Source of the DNA: Psychrobacillus sp. OK032
Lineage (GTDB): Bacteria; Bacillota; Bacilli; Bacillales_A; Planococcaceae
Reading direction: 5' to 3'
Assembly (NCBI RefSeq): GCF_900111345.1
Contig: NZ_FOGY01000003.1
Coordinates: 62,001-126,000, forward strand
Length of the DNA stretch: 64,000 nucleotides
Positions 44,331 through 53,862 of the stretch are shown in pieces; position 1 is the first letter of the stretch; every line of letters starts with the position of its first letter. The position numbers and the translations under genes are program-made. The notes under the pieces were generated by a model. That model was given only the letters and a program-made list of their open reading frames with translations. It did no database searches and was not told the origin of the DNA.

Positions 44331-46490
44331 TCAAACTTTATTAAAAAATGCATATCGATCCGCTTGAATAAAACTAGATTTCGATACGAGTGATGGTTCA
44401 TGAAGAGCAGCACCAAATTTATCTAGAGCAGTAGTGATGTTTGCTAACTCACTTTTCTCCATCTTATATTCCAAAACATATTGAAACACGTTAGGTTTAG
44501 GTTCTTTTATAGAAATAATTGTCCCAACAAAATTTACTAATTGACTTAGAATCTCTGTTTTTAACTCTAAAATAATCTCATTATTGACTGCTAATTTTAT
44601 ATTCGATAAAAATTGCAATCTTTTCGTTTGAATTTCTTCTATTAGAACATCCATTGTACCTAGCTCCACTTTATTACCGCGAATTTGCGTTAAAGTCATC
44701 GTCGTTTTTAAAGGATTCTCTAATATAATTCGGAGATTTTTGTCGTAATCTGTAAATTTATGTTCTATGCTATTCATTTCTTCAGGCATCAATATACCTT
44801 TACGCAATAGTTTTTCAAATTCTGTTGCCGATACCGGTTTAGAAAATAAATAACCTTGAATAAGATCGCAGTTATAATTGCTTAAGACTTTAAGTTGTTC
44901 TACAGTTTCTACACCTTCTGCAACGACTTTCATATTTAATTGCTGTGATAATTGAATGATCATCTTTGTGATAAAGTTTGAATCAGCTGTATCCTTTGGA
45001 GTTAAATCATTAATAAATGTCCGGTCAATTTTCAGAACTTCAATTAGTCCTTTGAAGCGTTTTAGGGAGGAAAGAGAAGAGTAACCTGTACCAAAATCAT
45101 CTAATGAAACTTTGATACCTAAACTCTTCAGTTCTTCTAGAACAGAAAAAACAACTTTTTCATTTTCTAATAGAGATGATTCGGTAATCTCTATTTCTAA
45201 GTATTGGGATTCTAATTTTGTCTCTTCTAATATTTCAATTACATTAGTAATTAAACTTTTTTCTAAAAAACGATTTGCTGATAGATTAATAGAAACTGGA
45301 ACTTTTGGTAAGCCAGCTTCTTGCCATGATTTATTTTGAGTACAGGCAGTCCGTTTAACCCAGGCTCCAATTTCAATATGAAGTCCCGTTTCCTCAGCTA
45401 ATGGAATAAATTCATCTGGAGACACAAGTCCCCATTCTGGATGATTCCAACGAATGAGTGCCTCTGCACCAACAATTTCATAGGTGCTTGGGCAAATTTT
45501 TGGCTGATAGTACAATTCAAATTGGCCCAGTTCAATTGCTTTACGAAGACTGGACTCTAAAGAAAAAATCTTATACGTTTGGGCATTTAAAGAAGATGAA
45601 AATACTTGAAAATTGTTTTTTCCTAATTCTTTGGCTTTATATAAAGCTGAATCGGCATTTTTCATTAATGTAAGTGAGTCTTCTCCGTCATGTGGATATA
45701 TACTAATTCCAATACTCGTTGTAACGAAAAGATTATAATTTTCTACAAGAAATGGTTCATCCAAAGATTCAATTATACTTTTCGAACGCTCTTTTGCTTG
45801 TTGGGTATAAAAATTCGTTAATAGAACACCGAATTCGTCTCCTCCAAGTCGAGCTATAACAGCGTTCTCAACTAGACAATAGTTTAGTCTATTTGCAATT
45901 TGAATAAGTAATTGATCCCCGAGCGTATGACCAAGTGTGTCGTTAATATATTTGAACCGATCTAAGTCTAAATACATAACGGCTACTTTTTGATTTAATG
46001 TATTCCCGACGATTATTGCTTGTTCGAGCTTTTCTTGAAATAGCCGCCTATTTGGTAATCCAGTTAATGAATCATAATTTGCTAAATAGGTATTCAACTT
46101 TACTGCTTCCATATGATCCGTTATATCTTTTGCAATTCCGAAGGCACCGTGTATAAGCCCATCTAAATAAGCAGGCATCATAGTTAAATTGATGTCCATT
46201 ATATGCCCCATTTTATGTATAAATTTTATATTAAAATTTTGTGGAGTACCGGAGAGTACTTTATAGAATGCTTCTTTGTACATCTGGATGAAATTTGAAG
46301 GAAGTAAGGAATCAATTGTGTTTATTTCGTAACTATAAGTAAATCCAAGTTTTTGAAAAAATACTTCATTCATTTTTTCTAAAGTCCCCGACGTATTACT
46401 AAAATATACAATATCGGGATTATATTCAAATAAAGATTGGTGTAAAAAGTTAGCATTATAATTGCGTTCCATTTCTTCAATCCTCTCCAT
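44331..46490 (-). CDS. PAS-GGDEF-EAL cyclic-di-GMP protein with C-terminal PilZ-like domain
   Basis: A 719-residue cytoplasmic protein. PAS domain about 13-125; GGDEF domain about 130-300 with an intact RLGGDEFGVLL and SIGISIYPHDG; EAL domain about 312-565 with EALIRWNHPEWG, SLDDFGTGYSSL and AEGVETVEQL intact. Residues 600-719 form a beta-rich tail, possibly PilZ-like. Both a diguanylate cyclase and a c-di-GMP phosphodiesterase are possible; the EAL catalytic motifs look complete. There are no membrane segments. AGAGG precedes the ATG. Effector and signal unknown. Confidence 0.88.
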   Translation of the reverse strand: MERIEEMERNYNANFLHQSLFEYNPDIVYFSNTSGTLEKMNEVFFQKLGFTYSYEINTIDSLLPSNFIQMYKEAFYKVLSGTPQNFNIKFIHKMGHIMDINLTMMPAYLDGLIHGAFGIAKDITDHMEAVKLNTYLANYDSLTGLPNRRLFQEKLEQAIIVGNTLNQKVAVMYLDLDRFKYINDTLGHTLGDQLLIQIANRLNYCLVENAVIARLGGDEFGVLLTNFYTQQAKERSKSIIESLDEPFLVENYNLFVTTSIGISIYPHDGEDSLTLMKNADSALYKAKELGKNNFQVFSSSLNAQTYKIFSLESSLRKAIELGQFELYYQPKICPSTYEIVGAEALIRWNHPEWGLVSPDEFIPLAEETGLHIEIGAWVKRTACTQNKSWQEAGLPKVPVSINLSANRFLEKSLITNVIEILEETKLESQYLEIEITESSLLENEKVVFSVLEELKSLGIKVSLDDFGTGYSSLSSLKRFKGLIEVLKIDRTFINDLTPKDTADSNFITKMIIQLSQQLNMKVVAEGVETVEQLKVLSNYNCDLIQGYLFSKPVSATEFEKLLRKGILMPEEMNSIEHKFTDYDKNLRIILENPLKTTMTLTQIRGNKVELGTMDVLIEEIQTKRLQFLSNIKLAVNNEIILELKTEILSQLVNFVGTIISIKEPKPNVFQYVLEYKMEKSELANITTALDKFGAALHEPSLVSKSSFIQADRYAFFNKV

Positions 46491-46755
46491 TTATTAGTAA
46501 CTTTGAATCTGTCCAACATTATTGATTTTAGGTATTTAAATCTATTACTTGTATAGAAAATTGATTACTAACGGGAAATATTGCTATCTTAAATAGTATT
46601 GCAATGTGCTAGATAAATACAGTAGATAGAACATATATTACATGTTTTAGTAAAACTTTTTTCATTCTGAAAATTTTAAAAATAATGTGTTTTCAGAATC
46701 AAGGATACATAGTATAGTCTAAACATTATTATATTTGGAAAAGGTAGTGGGCGTT

Positions 46756-47742
46756 TTGAAGTATTATGTTACAGCAAAAGATGTTGCGAAGCTTGCGGGC
46801 GTTTCACAATCGTCTGTATCGAGGGTTTATTTTAAAGGGGCATCGGTTTCTAAGAAAACCCGTGAAAAAGTATTAGCCGCAGCGAAGGAATTGGGGTATA
46901 GACCGAATGAATTTGCACGAAGCCTCATTACGAACCGCACAAAAATTATAGGATTGGTGATGAAAGGAATTCAAAACCCTTTCTATCCACAAGTATTAAA
47001 ACAATTTACAACTTCCTTTAAAGAGTTAGGTTATAGCATTTTGTTTGTATATACAAACAATGATGAAATACAAAAAGAAGATATCGAAATTTTGCTGAAC
47101 TATAATGTAGCTGGAGTAATAATTACGGATGCATCGTTGTCGTTGAATGTTACGGAAGATTTTAAGAAGAATCGAATTCCACTTGTTCTTTTTAATCGTA
47201 AAATTGACAATGAGCAATTTTACTCTGTTTGTTGTAATAACTTGAATGCTAGTGGGAAAATCGCGGAGTATTTAATAGAACAAGGTTGCTCCGATTTAGT
47301 ATATATTTCGGGAAATGAAAATACATCGACAAGTAAAGAGAGAGAAATAGGGTTCACCTCTATACTTGAAAAAAATAATGTTCCATATAAAAAGTATACT
47401 TCTGATTACACATATGAAGGGGGCTATAAAATGGCGCAAAAAATTATTGCACAAAGGAAAATACCTGCTGGATTTTTTGTTGCAAATGATATTATGGCAC
47501 TAGGTGTAGTAGATGCATTACGAGAAAATTCTATTGTTATCCCAACCGAAACGAAAGTGGTAGGGTTCGATAATATCGATATGGCTTCATGGCCAACATA
47601 TAATCTCACTACCTGGGAGCAACCAATTACAAAAATGGTCGGACAAACAGTAAATTACTTAATGGCTGAAATTGTTGAATTCTCTGGATACACGGAAAAT
47701 GTCGAAGTTAATGGAGCACTAATTGTGCGAAAAACTACATAA
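46756..47742 (+). CDS. LacI-family transcription regulator
   Basis: About 328 residues. N-terminal HTH TAKDVAKLAGVSQSSVSRVY with the following hinge region YRPNEFARSLITNRT, then a periplasmic-binding-protein-like effector domain (IIGLVMKGIQNPFYPQ; KVVGFDNIDMASW). The start is uncertain: the TTG at 46756 fits LacI lengths; a TTG at 46735 is possible. Located 113 nt upstream of a catabolic operon whose promoter carries LacI-type palindromes, so it is very likely its repressor. The effector pocket resembles sugar or sugar-acid binders, but the ligand is unknown. Confidence 0.88.
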   Translation: MKYYVTAKDVAKLAGVSQSSVSRVYFKGASVSKKTREKVLAAAKELGYRPNEFARSLITNRTKIIGLVMKGIQNPFYPQVLKQFTTSFKELGYSILFVYTNNDEIQKEDIEILLNYNVAGVIITDASLSLNVTEDFKKNRIPLVLFNRKIDNEQFYSVCCNNLNASGKIAEYLIEQGCSDLVYISGNENTSTSKEREIGFTSILEKNNVPYKKYTSDYTYEGGYKMAQKIIAQRKIPAGFFVANDIMALGVVDALRENSIVIPTETKVVGFDNIDMASWPTYNLTTWEQPITKMVGQTVNYLMAEIVEFSGYTENVEVNGALIVRKTT

Positions 47743-47748
47743 TTCTTA

Positions 47749-47777
47749 TTGACTTGCGCTTATTTTTAGAATAATCT
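47749..47777 (+). promoter_or_regulatory. Promoter of hisD-like catabolic operon
   Basis: TTGACT, 17 nt, TAATCT. Confidence 0.6.
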
Positions 47778-47794
47778 ACTCGTGAGGGGAATAT

Positions 47795-47835
47795 TTTGCA
47801 TACGTATGCAAAGATATTAATGTATACGTTTACAT
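47795..47835. promoter_or_regulatory. Twin LacI-type operators
   Basis: TTTGCATACGTATGCAAA (47795-47812) is a perfect 18-bp palindrome with central CG. TGTATACGTTTACA (47821-47834) is an imperfect second site; the centres are 24 nt apart. Both lie between promoter and start codon. Confidence 0.8.
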
Positions 47836-47854
47836 ATAAAGGGAGGAATATAAA

Positions 47855-49132
47855 ATGGTGAAAATATTAAAAGCCGGTAAATCTCAGGAAGAAGTAAGTG
47901 CAAACGATTTAAAAGTTTCTCAAATAGTATCCGAAGCATTGAAAGATGTAGAAGAAAGAGGAGACCAAGCAGTTCGTGAATTATCTGATAAATTCGACAA
48001 ATGGTCACCTGAATCGTTCAGATTAACTGAATCTCAAATTAGTGAAATTGTCTCTAATGTTCCTGCGGAAGTAATTGCAGATATTAAATTTGCTCAAAAA
48101 AATATTCGTGAATTTGCAGAAGCTCAACTTGCTTCTATGCATGACGTGGAAGTTGAAAATATTCCGGGTGTTATTTTAGGACATAAAAATATTCCAGTAA
48201 ACAGTGTCGGTTGTTATATTCCGGGCGGTCGTTATCCAATGGTAGCTTCTGCACATATGAGTGTTCTAACTGCTAAAGTTGCAGGTGTTAAGCGTGTAAT
48301 CGCTTGTACTCCTCCGATTAACGGAGAAATTCCACACGCAACTATCGCTGCTATGTCTTTAGCCGGAGCAGATGAAATTTATCTATTAGGCGGAATTCAA
48401 GCGATGGCTGCTATGGCGATTGGTACTGAAACAATTCAATCAGTAGATATGATCGTTGGACCTGGGAATGCATTTGTTGCAGAAGCGAAGCGTCAGTTAT
48501 ACGGTCGTGTTGGTATTGATTTATTTGCTGGTCCTACAGAAACATTAGTTGTAGCAGATCATACTGCAGATGCAGAAATGGTTGCAACGGATATTCTTGG
48601 TCAAGGAGAACATGGACCAACTTCACCTGGCGCACTTATTACAACATCTGAGAAACTAGCAGAAGAAACAGTGAAAGAAATTGAACGTCAACTAAAAACA
48701 CTACCAACTGCAGATGTTGCTCGCGTTTCTTGGGAAGATTACGGTCAGATTCTATTAGTAGATTCTATAGAAGAAGCACGAATTGAAGCAGATCGTCTTG
48801 CTTTTGAACACGTAGAAATTTTAACGGAAGATCCAAATTACTTCCTTGAAAATATGACGAACTATGGTTGCCTATTCTTAGGACCTGAAACAAATGTAGC
48901 TTACGGTGATAAAGTAATTGGAACGAACCACACATTACCAACAAAAGGTGCAGCTCGTTACACTGGTGGACTATGGGTTGGTAAATTCATCAAAACAGTT
49001 ACATATCAAAAAGTAACTCCTGAAGCTAGTGCTTATATTGGGGAGTATGCAGCTCGACTTTGCCAATTAGAAAATTTCGCTGGACATGCTGAACAAGCAT
49101 TACTTCGCGTAAGAAGATACGGAAATAAATAA
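47855..49132 (+). CDS. Histidinol-dehydrogenase-like oxidoreductase (HpsN-type candidate)
   Basis: A 425-residue member of the histidinol dehydrogenase superfamily. Conserved positions: [35 protein letters not shown], the Zn ligands in [13 protein letters not shown], the Glu-His pair in AFEHVEI, and the final His in [11 protein letters not shown]. No his biosynthesis gene is nearby and its company is catabolic, so it is probably a paralogue of the HpsN type (NAD-dependent four-electron oxidation of a hydroxymethyl group to a carboxylate, as for dihydroxypropanesulfonate). The substrate is not proven. GGGAGG is 9 nt before the ATG. Confidence 0.75.
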   Translation: MVKILKAGKSQEEVSANDLKVSQIVSEALKDVEERGDQAVRELSDKFDKWSPESFRLTESQISEIVSNVPAEVIADIKFAQKNIREFAEAQLASMHDVEVENIPGVILGHKNIPVNSVGCYIPGGRYPMVASAHMSVLTAKVAGVKRVIACTPPINGEIPHATIAAMSLAGADEIYLLGGIQAMAAMAIGTETIQSVDMIVGPGNAFVAEAKRQLYGRVGIDLFAGPTETLVVADHTADAEMVATDILGQGEHGPTSPGALITTSEKLAEETVKEIERQLKTLPTADVARVSWEDYGQILLVDSIEEARIEADRLAFEHVEILTEDPNYFLENMTNYGCLFLGPETNVAYGDKVIGTNHTLPTKGAARYTGGLWVGKFIKTVTYQKVTPEASAYIGEYAARLCQLENFAGHAEQALLRVRRYGNK

Positions 49133-49162
49133 TTAAAATAGAGGGTTGTTGGGGGGAAAATT

Positions 49163-50485
49163 ATGTTAGGGATGATTGGTTTATTTGGTGGCTTAGCGCT
49201 ACTGATTTATTTGACGATGAAGGGCATGAACCTTCTTATTGCAGCCCCGCTAATGGCATTGTTAGTAGCGATATTAAATGGCTTGCCAATTTTTCCGCAG
49301 CTTGCGGAAGAGGGTGCAGCAAACTTTTTAACGAATTATATGTCAGGGTTTACTGGTTTTATAGGCTCATGGTATCTAATGTTCATAGCTGGTGCGATTT
49401 TCGGTAAAGTAATGGAAGATAGCGGAGCAGCTGACAGTGTTTCTAGATGGATTGTTAGTAAAATTGGTATGAAACGTGCGGTATTAGCGGTTGTTATTGC
49501 CTGTGCTGTATTAACTTACGGTGGGGTAAGCTTGTTCGTTGTAGCATTCTCTGTTTATCCAATGGCTATAAGTTTGTTTAGACAAGCAGATCTACCGAGA
49601 CGCTTTATACCAGCGGCGCTTGCTTTCGGTTCTACAACTTTCACAATGACTTCAGCGGGGTCACCAGAAATACAAAACTGGATTCCGATTGAATTTTTAG
49701 GGACTACTCCATATGCTGGATGGGAAGTAAGTATTATCGTTGCAGTATTTATGATGGTCTTTGGTTATTGGTGGCTGAAAAAAATGATTTTAAAAGCAGT
49801 TTCAAAAGGAGAGAGATTTGTAGGCAGAGATACAGATCCTACTACAGAAGCTCGTACTGAACTACCTGATCCACTGTTAAGTATGGTTCCACTATTAGTC
49901 GTTTTAGCAATTTCATTTTTCTTCCATAACTCACTTGGAACTTCTGCTTTAATCATCGCTTTGACTGGCGGTGTTATCGCAACTTATCTGATTAACAGAA
50001 AGTACTTCCAGGACATTGGAAAAGCATTTGGAGAAGGGGCAATGGGAGCGGTTGTTGCTATTACAAATACGGCTGCGGTTGTTGGATTTGGTGGAGTAGT
50101 AAAAGCAACACCTGCATTTACAACGGCTGTTGACTTCGTGACTGGAATTCCTGGAAGTCCGCTAATTGGTGGAGCAGTGGCAGTAGGAGCTATTGCAGGT
50201 ATAACTGGATCATCTTCAGGTGGACAAGCAATTGCATTACCACTTTTAGCACCACATTATTTAGACTTAGGTGTTAATGCGGAAGCGTTGCACCGAACAG
50301 TGGCAATTTCGTCAGGATCACTAGATCACTTGCCGCAAGGTGGATATGTTGTAACTACCATTCGTTCGATTTGTGGTGAAACGCACAAAGATGCATATCC
50401 TGCGTTAGGTGCAGTAACGGTAGTCGTAGCGGGATTAGGTGTTGTTTTAGCTATTATATTATTCTCACTTGGTTTGGGAATTTAA
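49163..50485 (+). CDS. GntP-family permease
   Basis: A 440-residue membrane protein with about 12 segments of the GntP/CitMHS gluconate:H+ symporter family. SAGSPEIQNWIPIEFLGTTPYAG near residue 170, and ITGSSSGGQAIALPLLAPHYLDLG near 350, are typical of family members for gluconate, hydroxybutyrate or other hydroxy acids. Start follows GGGTTGTTGGGGGG. It lies 31 nt after the HisD-like gene and presumably imports the substrate or its acid. A hairpin follows the stop codon. Confidence 0.87.
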   Translation: MLGMIGLFGGLALLIYLTMKGMNLLIAAPLMALLVAILNGLPIFPQLAEEGAANFLTNYMSGFTGFIGSWYLMFIAGAIFGKVMEDSGAADSVSRWIVSKIGMKRAVLAVVIACAVLTYGGVSLFVVAFSVYPMAISLFRQADLPRRFIPAALAFGSTTFTMTSAGSPEIQNWIPIEFLGTTPYAGWEVSIIVAVFMMVFGYWWLKKMILKAVSKGERFVGRDTDPTTEARTELPDPLLSMVPLLVVLAISFFFHNSLGTSALIIALTGGVIATYLINRKYFQDIGKAFGEGAMGAVVAITNTAAVVGFGGVVKATPAFTTAVDFVTGIPGSPLIGGAVAVGAIAGITGSSSGGQAIALPLLAPHYLDLGVNAEALHRTVAISSGSLDHLPQGGYVVTTIRSICGETHKDAYPALGAVTVVVAGLGVVLAIILFSLGLGI

Positions 50486-50505
50486 AAATTAGAAGTACAA
50501 ATATG

Positions 50506-50538
50506 CCCAACAAACTGTTCAATCATAAGTTTGTTGGG
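50506..50538 (+). terminator. Internal hairpin after permease gene
   Basis: CCCAACAAACT against AGTTTGTTGGG, with few T after it; probably a partial terminator or RNA-stability element inside the operon. Confidence 0.6.
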
Positions 50539-50582
50539 TTATATATCGTTAGACATAAAAACATGAAGGGGACGTGGATTAT

Positions 50583-51527
50583 ATGGAAAACGTATCAATT
50601 ATTGGTTGTGGAACTATGGGGCATTCGATAGCATTATCCGCAGCTTGGGCAGGGATATCTGTAAAAGTGTATGGTATTAATGAAAAAGATTTGGAAAACG
50701 CGGACAGAGGTTTACGAAGTAAGTTAACAGTAATGACAGATAATGATGTATTCGATGAAGAAACTGCTAAACAAATTCGAGAGAAAATTGAGTTGTCCAC
50801 ATCGTTAGAAGAAACAATCGCACAATCTACCTTTATTATTGAAGTAATTCCAGAAGTGTTAGACATGAAAAAAGAAATGTATAGAAAAATTGAAAGTTTG
50901 GTAAGCGAAGAAGTTGTCATTGCTAGTAATACATCAGGTTTTAAACCTAGCTTACTGGCAGAAGAAATGCAATATCCAAATCGATTTGTCGTAACCCATT
51001 TTTGGAATCCAGGACATTTAATCCCTTTAGTAGAAATTGTAAAAGGGGAACAAACGGATAATCAAACGGTAGAACGTGCAATGCAAGTAATGAAAGATAT
51101 GAATAAACAACCAATATTACTAAACAAAGAGATTCCAGGATTCATTGGTAACCGCTTACAATATGCATTGTTCCGGGAAGCACAATCGTTACTTGATGCA
51201 GGCGTGGCAACGAAAGAAGATATTGACGCGGCAGTAACATACAGCATAGGACGCCGGTTACCAGTAACTGGACCATTGATGACTGCCGATATGGGCGGGT
51301 TAGATGTATTTTCAGCGATTTCGAATTATTTATTTGAAGATTTAAGTACGGATCAGAAATCAGGTTCTGTACTTACTAAACTCGTAGAAGAGAATAAGTT
51401 TGGGGATAAAAACGGAGAAGGTTTTTATACGTGGGATGCCGATTTCTCGGAGCAGAAAAATGCAGAGCGTGAGCAAACGCTTATTCATTTCTTAAAAAAT
51501 GATTTGAAAAGAAACGAGGGGAAATAA
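50583..51527 (+). CDS. 3-hydroxyacyl-CoA-dehydrogenase-like NAD enzyme
   Basis: A 314-residue protein with the Rossmann motif IIGCGTMGHSIA (residues 5-16), EVIPEVLDMKKEMY, SNTSGF, the catalytic-His block VVTHFWNPGHLIPLVEIVKG and the C-terminal helical domain PGFIGNRLQYALFREAQSLL. HFWNP-HLIPLVE is typical of lambda-crystallin/L-gulonate 3-dehydrogenase and carnitine-dehydrogenase-like members, which act on free hydroxy acids rather than CoA esters. The ATG at 50583 is preferred to the GTG at 50574. Its stop codon overlaps the next start by 1 nt. Confidence 0.8.
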   Translation: MENVSIIGCGTMGHSIALSAAWAGISVKVYGINEKDLENADRGLRSKLTVMTDNDVFDEETAKQIREKIELSTSLEETIAQSTFIIEVIPEVLDMKKEMYRKIESLVSEEVVIASNTSGFKPSLLAEEMQYPNRFVVTHFWNPGHLIPLVEIVKGEQTDNQTVERAMQVMKDMNKQPILLNKEIPGFIGNRLQYALFREAQSLLDAGVATKEDIDAAVTYSIGRRLPVTGPLMTADMGGLDVFSAISNYLFEDLSTDQKSGSVLTKLVEENKFGDKNGEGFYTWDADFSEQKNAEREQTLIHFLKNDLKRNEGK

Positions 51528-52291
51528 TGCAGCCTTTTTTCTCAGAACTAGCAAATAAAACAGTAATTGTTACCGGTGGAAGTAAAGGAATAGGAAAAGA
51601 TATTGCAATTACTTTTGCTAAACTGAACGCTAATGTTGTAATTTCCGGACGAAGTGACATAGCTTTGCAGGAGACACTCAGTGAGTTGCATGCATTTAAT
51701 GACAAATGTATTGCTGTGCAAGGAGATATGAGTGATATTGCGGTTGTGAAGGATTTAATCGATCAAGCGGCTACCAAATTTGGAACGGTAGATGTACTAG
51801 TGAATAACGCCGGAGTGAATATTGCAAAGCCCGCAATGGAAGTAACGGAGACAGATTGGGATACAGTGCTCGATTTAAATTTAAAATCGGCATTTTTTGC
51901 TAGTCAAGCAGCCGCAAAATATATGCTTGAACAAAAAAGTGGGAAAATTATTAATATAGCTTCCCAAATGGCGTTTGTTGGCTACTATAAACGAGCGGCA
52001 TATTGTTCAAGTAAAGGTGGGCTCGTGCAAATGACGAAAGCTTTAGCTGTTGAATGGGCGAAGTTAGGTATTAAAGTGAACGCTGTGGCTCCGACATTTG
52101 TGGAAACTGAGTTTACGGAAAAAATGTTTGAAGACGAAGCTTTTAAAAAGGACGTGGAAAGTCGTATTCTATTAGAAGGACTTTCCAAACCGCAAGATGT
52201 TTCTGGAGCAGTTCTATATCTAGCTTCCAATCTAGCTAACTTTGTAACAGGCGAAACTTTAAAAGTAGATGGTGGATGGACTTCCATTTAA
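51527..52291 (+). CDS. SDR-family dehydrogenase
   Basis: A 254-residue short-chain dehydrogenase, like gluconate 5-dehydrogenase or FabG-type sugar dehydrogenases. TGGSKGIG at residues 16-23, NNAG at 93-96, Ser146, Tyr159 and Lys163 (YCSSK), ending GETLKVDGGWTSI. The start codon overlaps the preceding stop (TAATG), so translation is coupled. Last gene of the catabolic operon, followed by a good terminator. Likely oxidises or epimerises a hydroxyl of the imported compound. Confidence 0.88.
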   Translation: MQPFFSELANKTVIVTGGSKGIGKDIAITFAKLNANVVISGRSDIALQETLSELHAFNDKCIAVQGDMSDIAVVKDLIDQAATKFGTVDVLVNNAGVNIAKPAMEVTETDWDTVLDLNLKSAFFASQAAAKYMLEQKSGKIINIASQMAFVGYYKRAAYCSSKGGLVQMTKALAVEWAKLGIKVNAVAPTFVETEFTEKMFEDEAFKKDVESRILLEGLSKPQDVSGAVLYLASNLANFVTGETLKVDGGWTSI

Positions 52292-52321
52292 TCTGATGGG
52301 TATATTGCGCAATAATCTTTG

Positions 52322-52362
52322 AAAAGTGCTCTTAAAGTCATTGACTCAAGAGCACTTTTTTT
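52322..52362 (+). terminator. Terminator of catabolic operon
   Basis: AAAAGTGCTCTT against AAGAGCACTTTT, followed by T residues. Confidence 0.9.
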
Positions 52363-52363
52363 C

Positions 52364-52468
52364 GTTAGTTGGAATAATGAGTGGTTTAGTTGGGATTTTG
52401 GAGCATTTAGTTGTAAATATGATTGTTTTAGTTGTAAGAAATATGAGTTTAGTTGTAATATCCGTAAA
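52364..52468. repeat. Array with exact 21-nt period, five units
   Basis: TTTAGTTG or GTTAGTTG begins at 52364, 52385, 52406, 52427 and 52448. The eight-base start is constant; the other 13 bases vary. Different sequence from the arrays at 18251 and 29195 but the same period. Confidence 0.85.
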
Positions 52469-52575
52469 ATAGAAATTAACTTAAGCAGGAGCACCTTCCT
52501 TGGAAGTATGTCCCAAGTCGTTCATACCTTAATATTTTAGGCAAAACATGATAAACTAATACTTCGGCAATTATT

Positions 52576-52616
52576 AAATTGAATCAGCAGTACCAAGCTT
52601 TCTGCTGATTCAATTT
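52576..52616. other. Perfect 15-bp hairpin
   Basis: AAATTGAATCAGCAG against CTGCTGATTCAATTT with an 11-nt loop and no T-run; could be a transcription boundary or repeat end. Confidence 0.6.
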
Positions 52617-52660
52617 AAGCCTCTGGCGGATGTCACAGATTTTGAAGGGAGTTAATAGAC

Positions 52661-52704
52661 GCAAATCAAAATCTGGAAGCAATTACACCGAGGCGTAATT
52701 GATT
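52661..52704 (+). repeat. Family C leader repeat, copy C1
   Basis: TCAAAATCTGGA then AATTACACCGAGGCGTAATTGAT, 21 nt upstream of a start codon. AATTAC/GTAATT can pair around CCGAGGC. Nearly the same sequence precedes the gene at 59797. Confidence 0.7.
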
Positions 52705-52724
52705 ATATTGAAGGACGTGTTTTT

Positions 52725-53723
52725 ATGGTAGGACGTAATGATCCATGCCCATGCGGCAGCGGGAAAAAATATAAAAAATGTTGTGAGTCAAAAGAGACCA
52801 TTACAATAGAAGAAGTACAAACAGAAGAAATAGAGCGTATTTTACAAACATTTTATGATGAATATCCAGAAAGAAAAGATGTACCAGCTTTTGCGGAACT
52901 TGTGAAAACGTGGAACGAACCACTAAAACAATACTTGGACGAAGAAATGATCGAAGCAATTGTACTTGATGAATTTTTCTTCCATCATAAACCGGAGATT
53001 TGGGCAGGCTATTTAGAAAAACAACGGAAGAAGATCGTAAGACCCTCTACGTTGAACGCCATCAAACAGTGGAATGAACCACGTGTGTTTGTTGGTGAAG
53101 TAATAGATGTGGACGATCATTATATGACTGTAACACATATTTTGACGAAAGAAACGATTCGATTAAGACGCGAAGGTGAAAAGCCGGTGCCCGTAGGTGT
53201 ACATATGTATTGTTTCATCTTGCCGGATGGAACATCGAAAGAAGATCATTATTTAGCTATTTCTAGTTTAATCTTCTTTCCGACAGATCATCAAAACGTG
53301 TTTTTCTCTATCGTTAGTCAATTTGAATCTCAAGAGGAATTATCAGCTCCAGCATTTTTGAAAGAAAAGGCTACTATGTTGTGGACATTACTTGGTGAGA
53401 ATGGTTACGAAGGCGGAGAATATACGCACTTTGAAGCGGGAGTTCTACAAGTAGCGATAGATTTCTTGGAGAAAAATAATCGAGAATATCAGAAACTTGT
53501 AGAAATAGTGGAAGATTATCTAGTAGAACAGCAACCGAATGCGCGTAAAGAAGTAGCGATTTCTGCTGGTGCTATCAGGTTCGGGCAAGAGAATGGTTTT
53601 TTTGAACCACTCGAAATGACGATCAAAGAAATTGCCGAATCTTTTGATGTATCAACTTCTTCGTTAAATAAATATTATAATGATTTGAATGTGTATTATG
53701 AACGTATAAAAAATGCAAATTAA
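52725..53723 (+). CDS. SEC-C zinc-motif protein with C-terminal HTH
   Basis: A 332-residue protein. N-terminal SEC-C motif [18 protein letters not shown] (residues 3-20) binds zinc as in SecA and YecA-type proteins. The middle (20-290) is mostly helical, without a recognised domain. The C-terminus carries a helix-turn-helix-like segment [23 protein letters not shown]. Similar Bacillus proteins are uncharacterised. Preceded by a family C repeat, which leaves only 20 nt for a weak ribosome site (AAGGACG). Function unknown; a regulator or ribosome/SecA-linked adaptor is possible. Confidence 0.75.
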   Translation: MVGRNDPCPCGSGKKYKKCCESKETITIEEVQTEEIERILQTFYDEYPERKDVPAFAELVKTWNEPLKQYLDEEMIEAIVLDEFFFHHKPEIWAGYLEKQRKKIVRPSTLNAIKQWNEPRVFVGEVIDVDDHYMTVTHILTKETIRLRREGEKPVPVGVHMYCFILPDGTSKEDHYLAISSLIFFPTDHQNVFFSIVSQFESQEELSAPAFLKEKATMLWTLLGENGYEGGEYTHFEAGVLQVAIDFLEKNNREYQKLVEIVEDYLVEQQPNARKEVAISAGAIRFGQENGFFEPLEMTIKEIAESFDVSTSSLNKYYNDLNVYYERIKNAN

Positions 53724-53862
53724 ATTGGAAAATGGTATGGCTTACCCACCTTATTAAAATGGTTATACACCTTTGATATTAATTGCTGGAGTCCAATTTG
53801 GTTATATTCCTCTCTTTATGGCTATAGCTATAATAGAAGTTCATCAAGAGAGGGGATTCATA

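Noticed and set aside
47855-49132. Biosynthetic hisD
   Set aside because: The family match is real, but the gene is in a LacI-controlled operon with a permease and two dehydrogenases and there are no other his genes.
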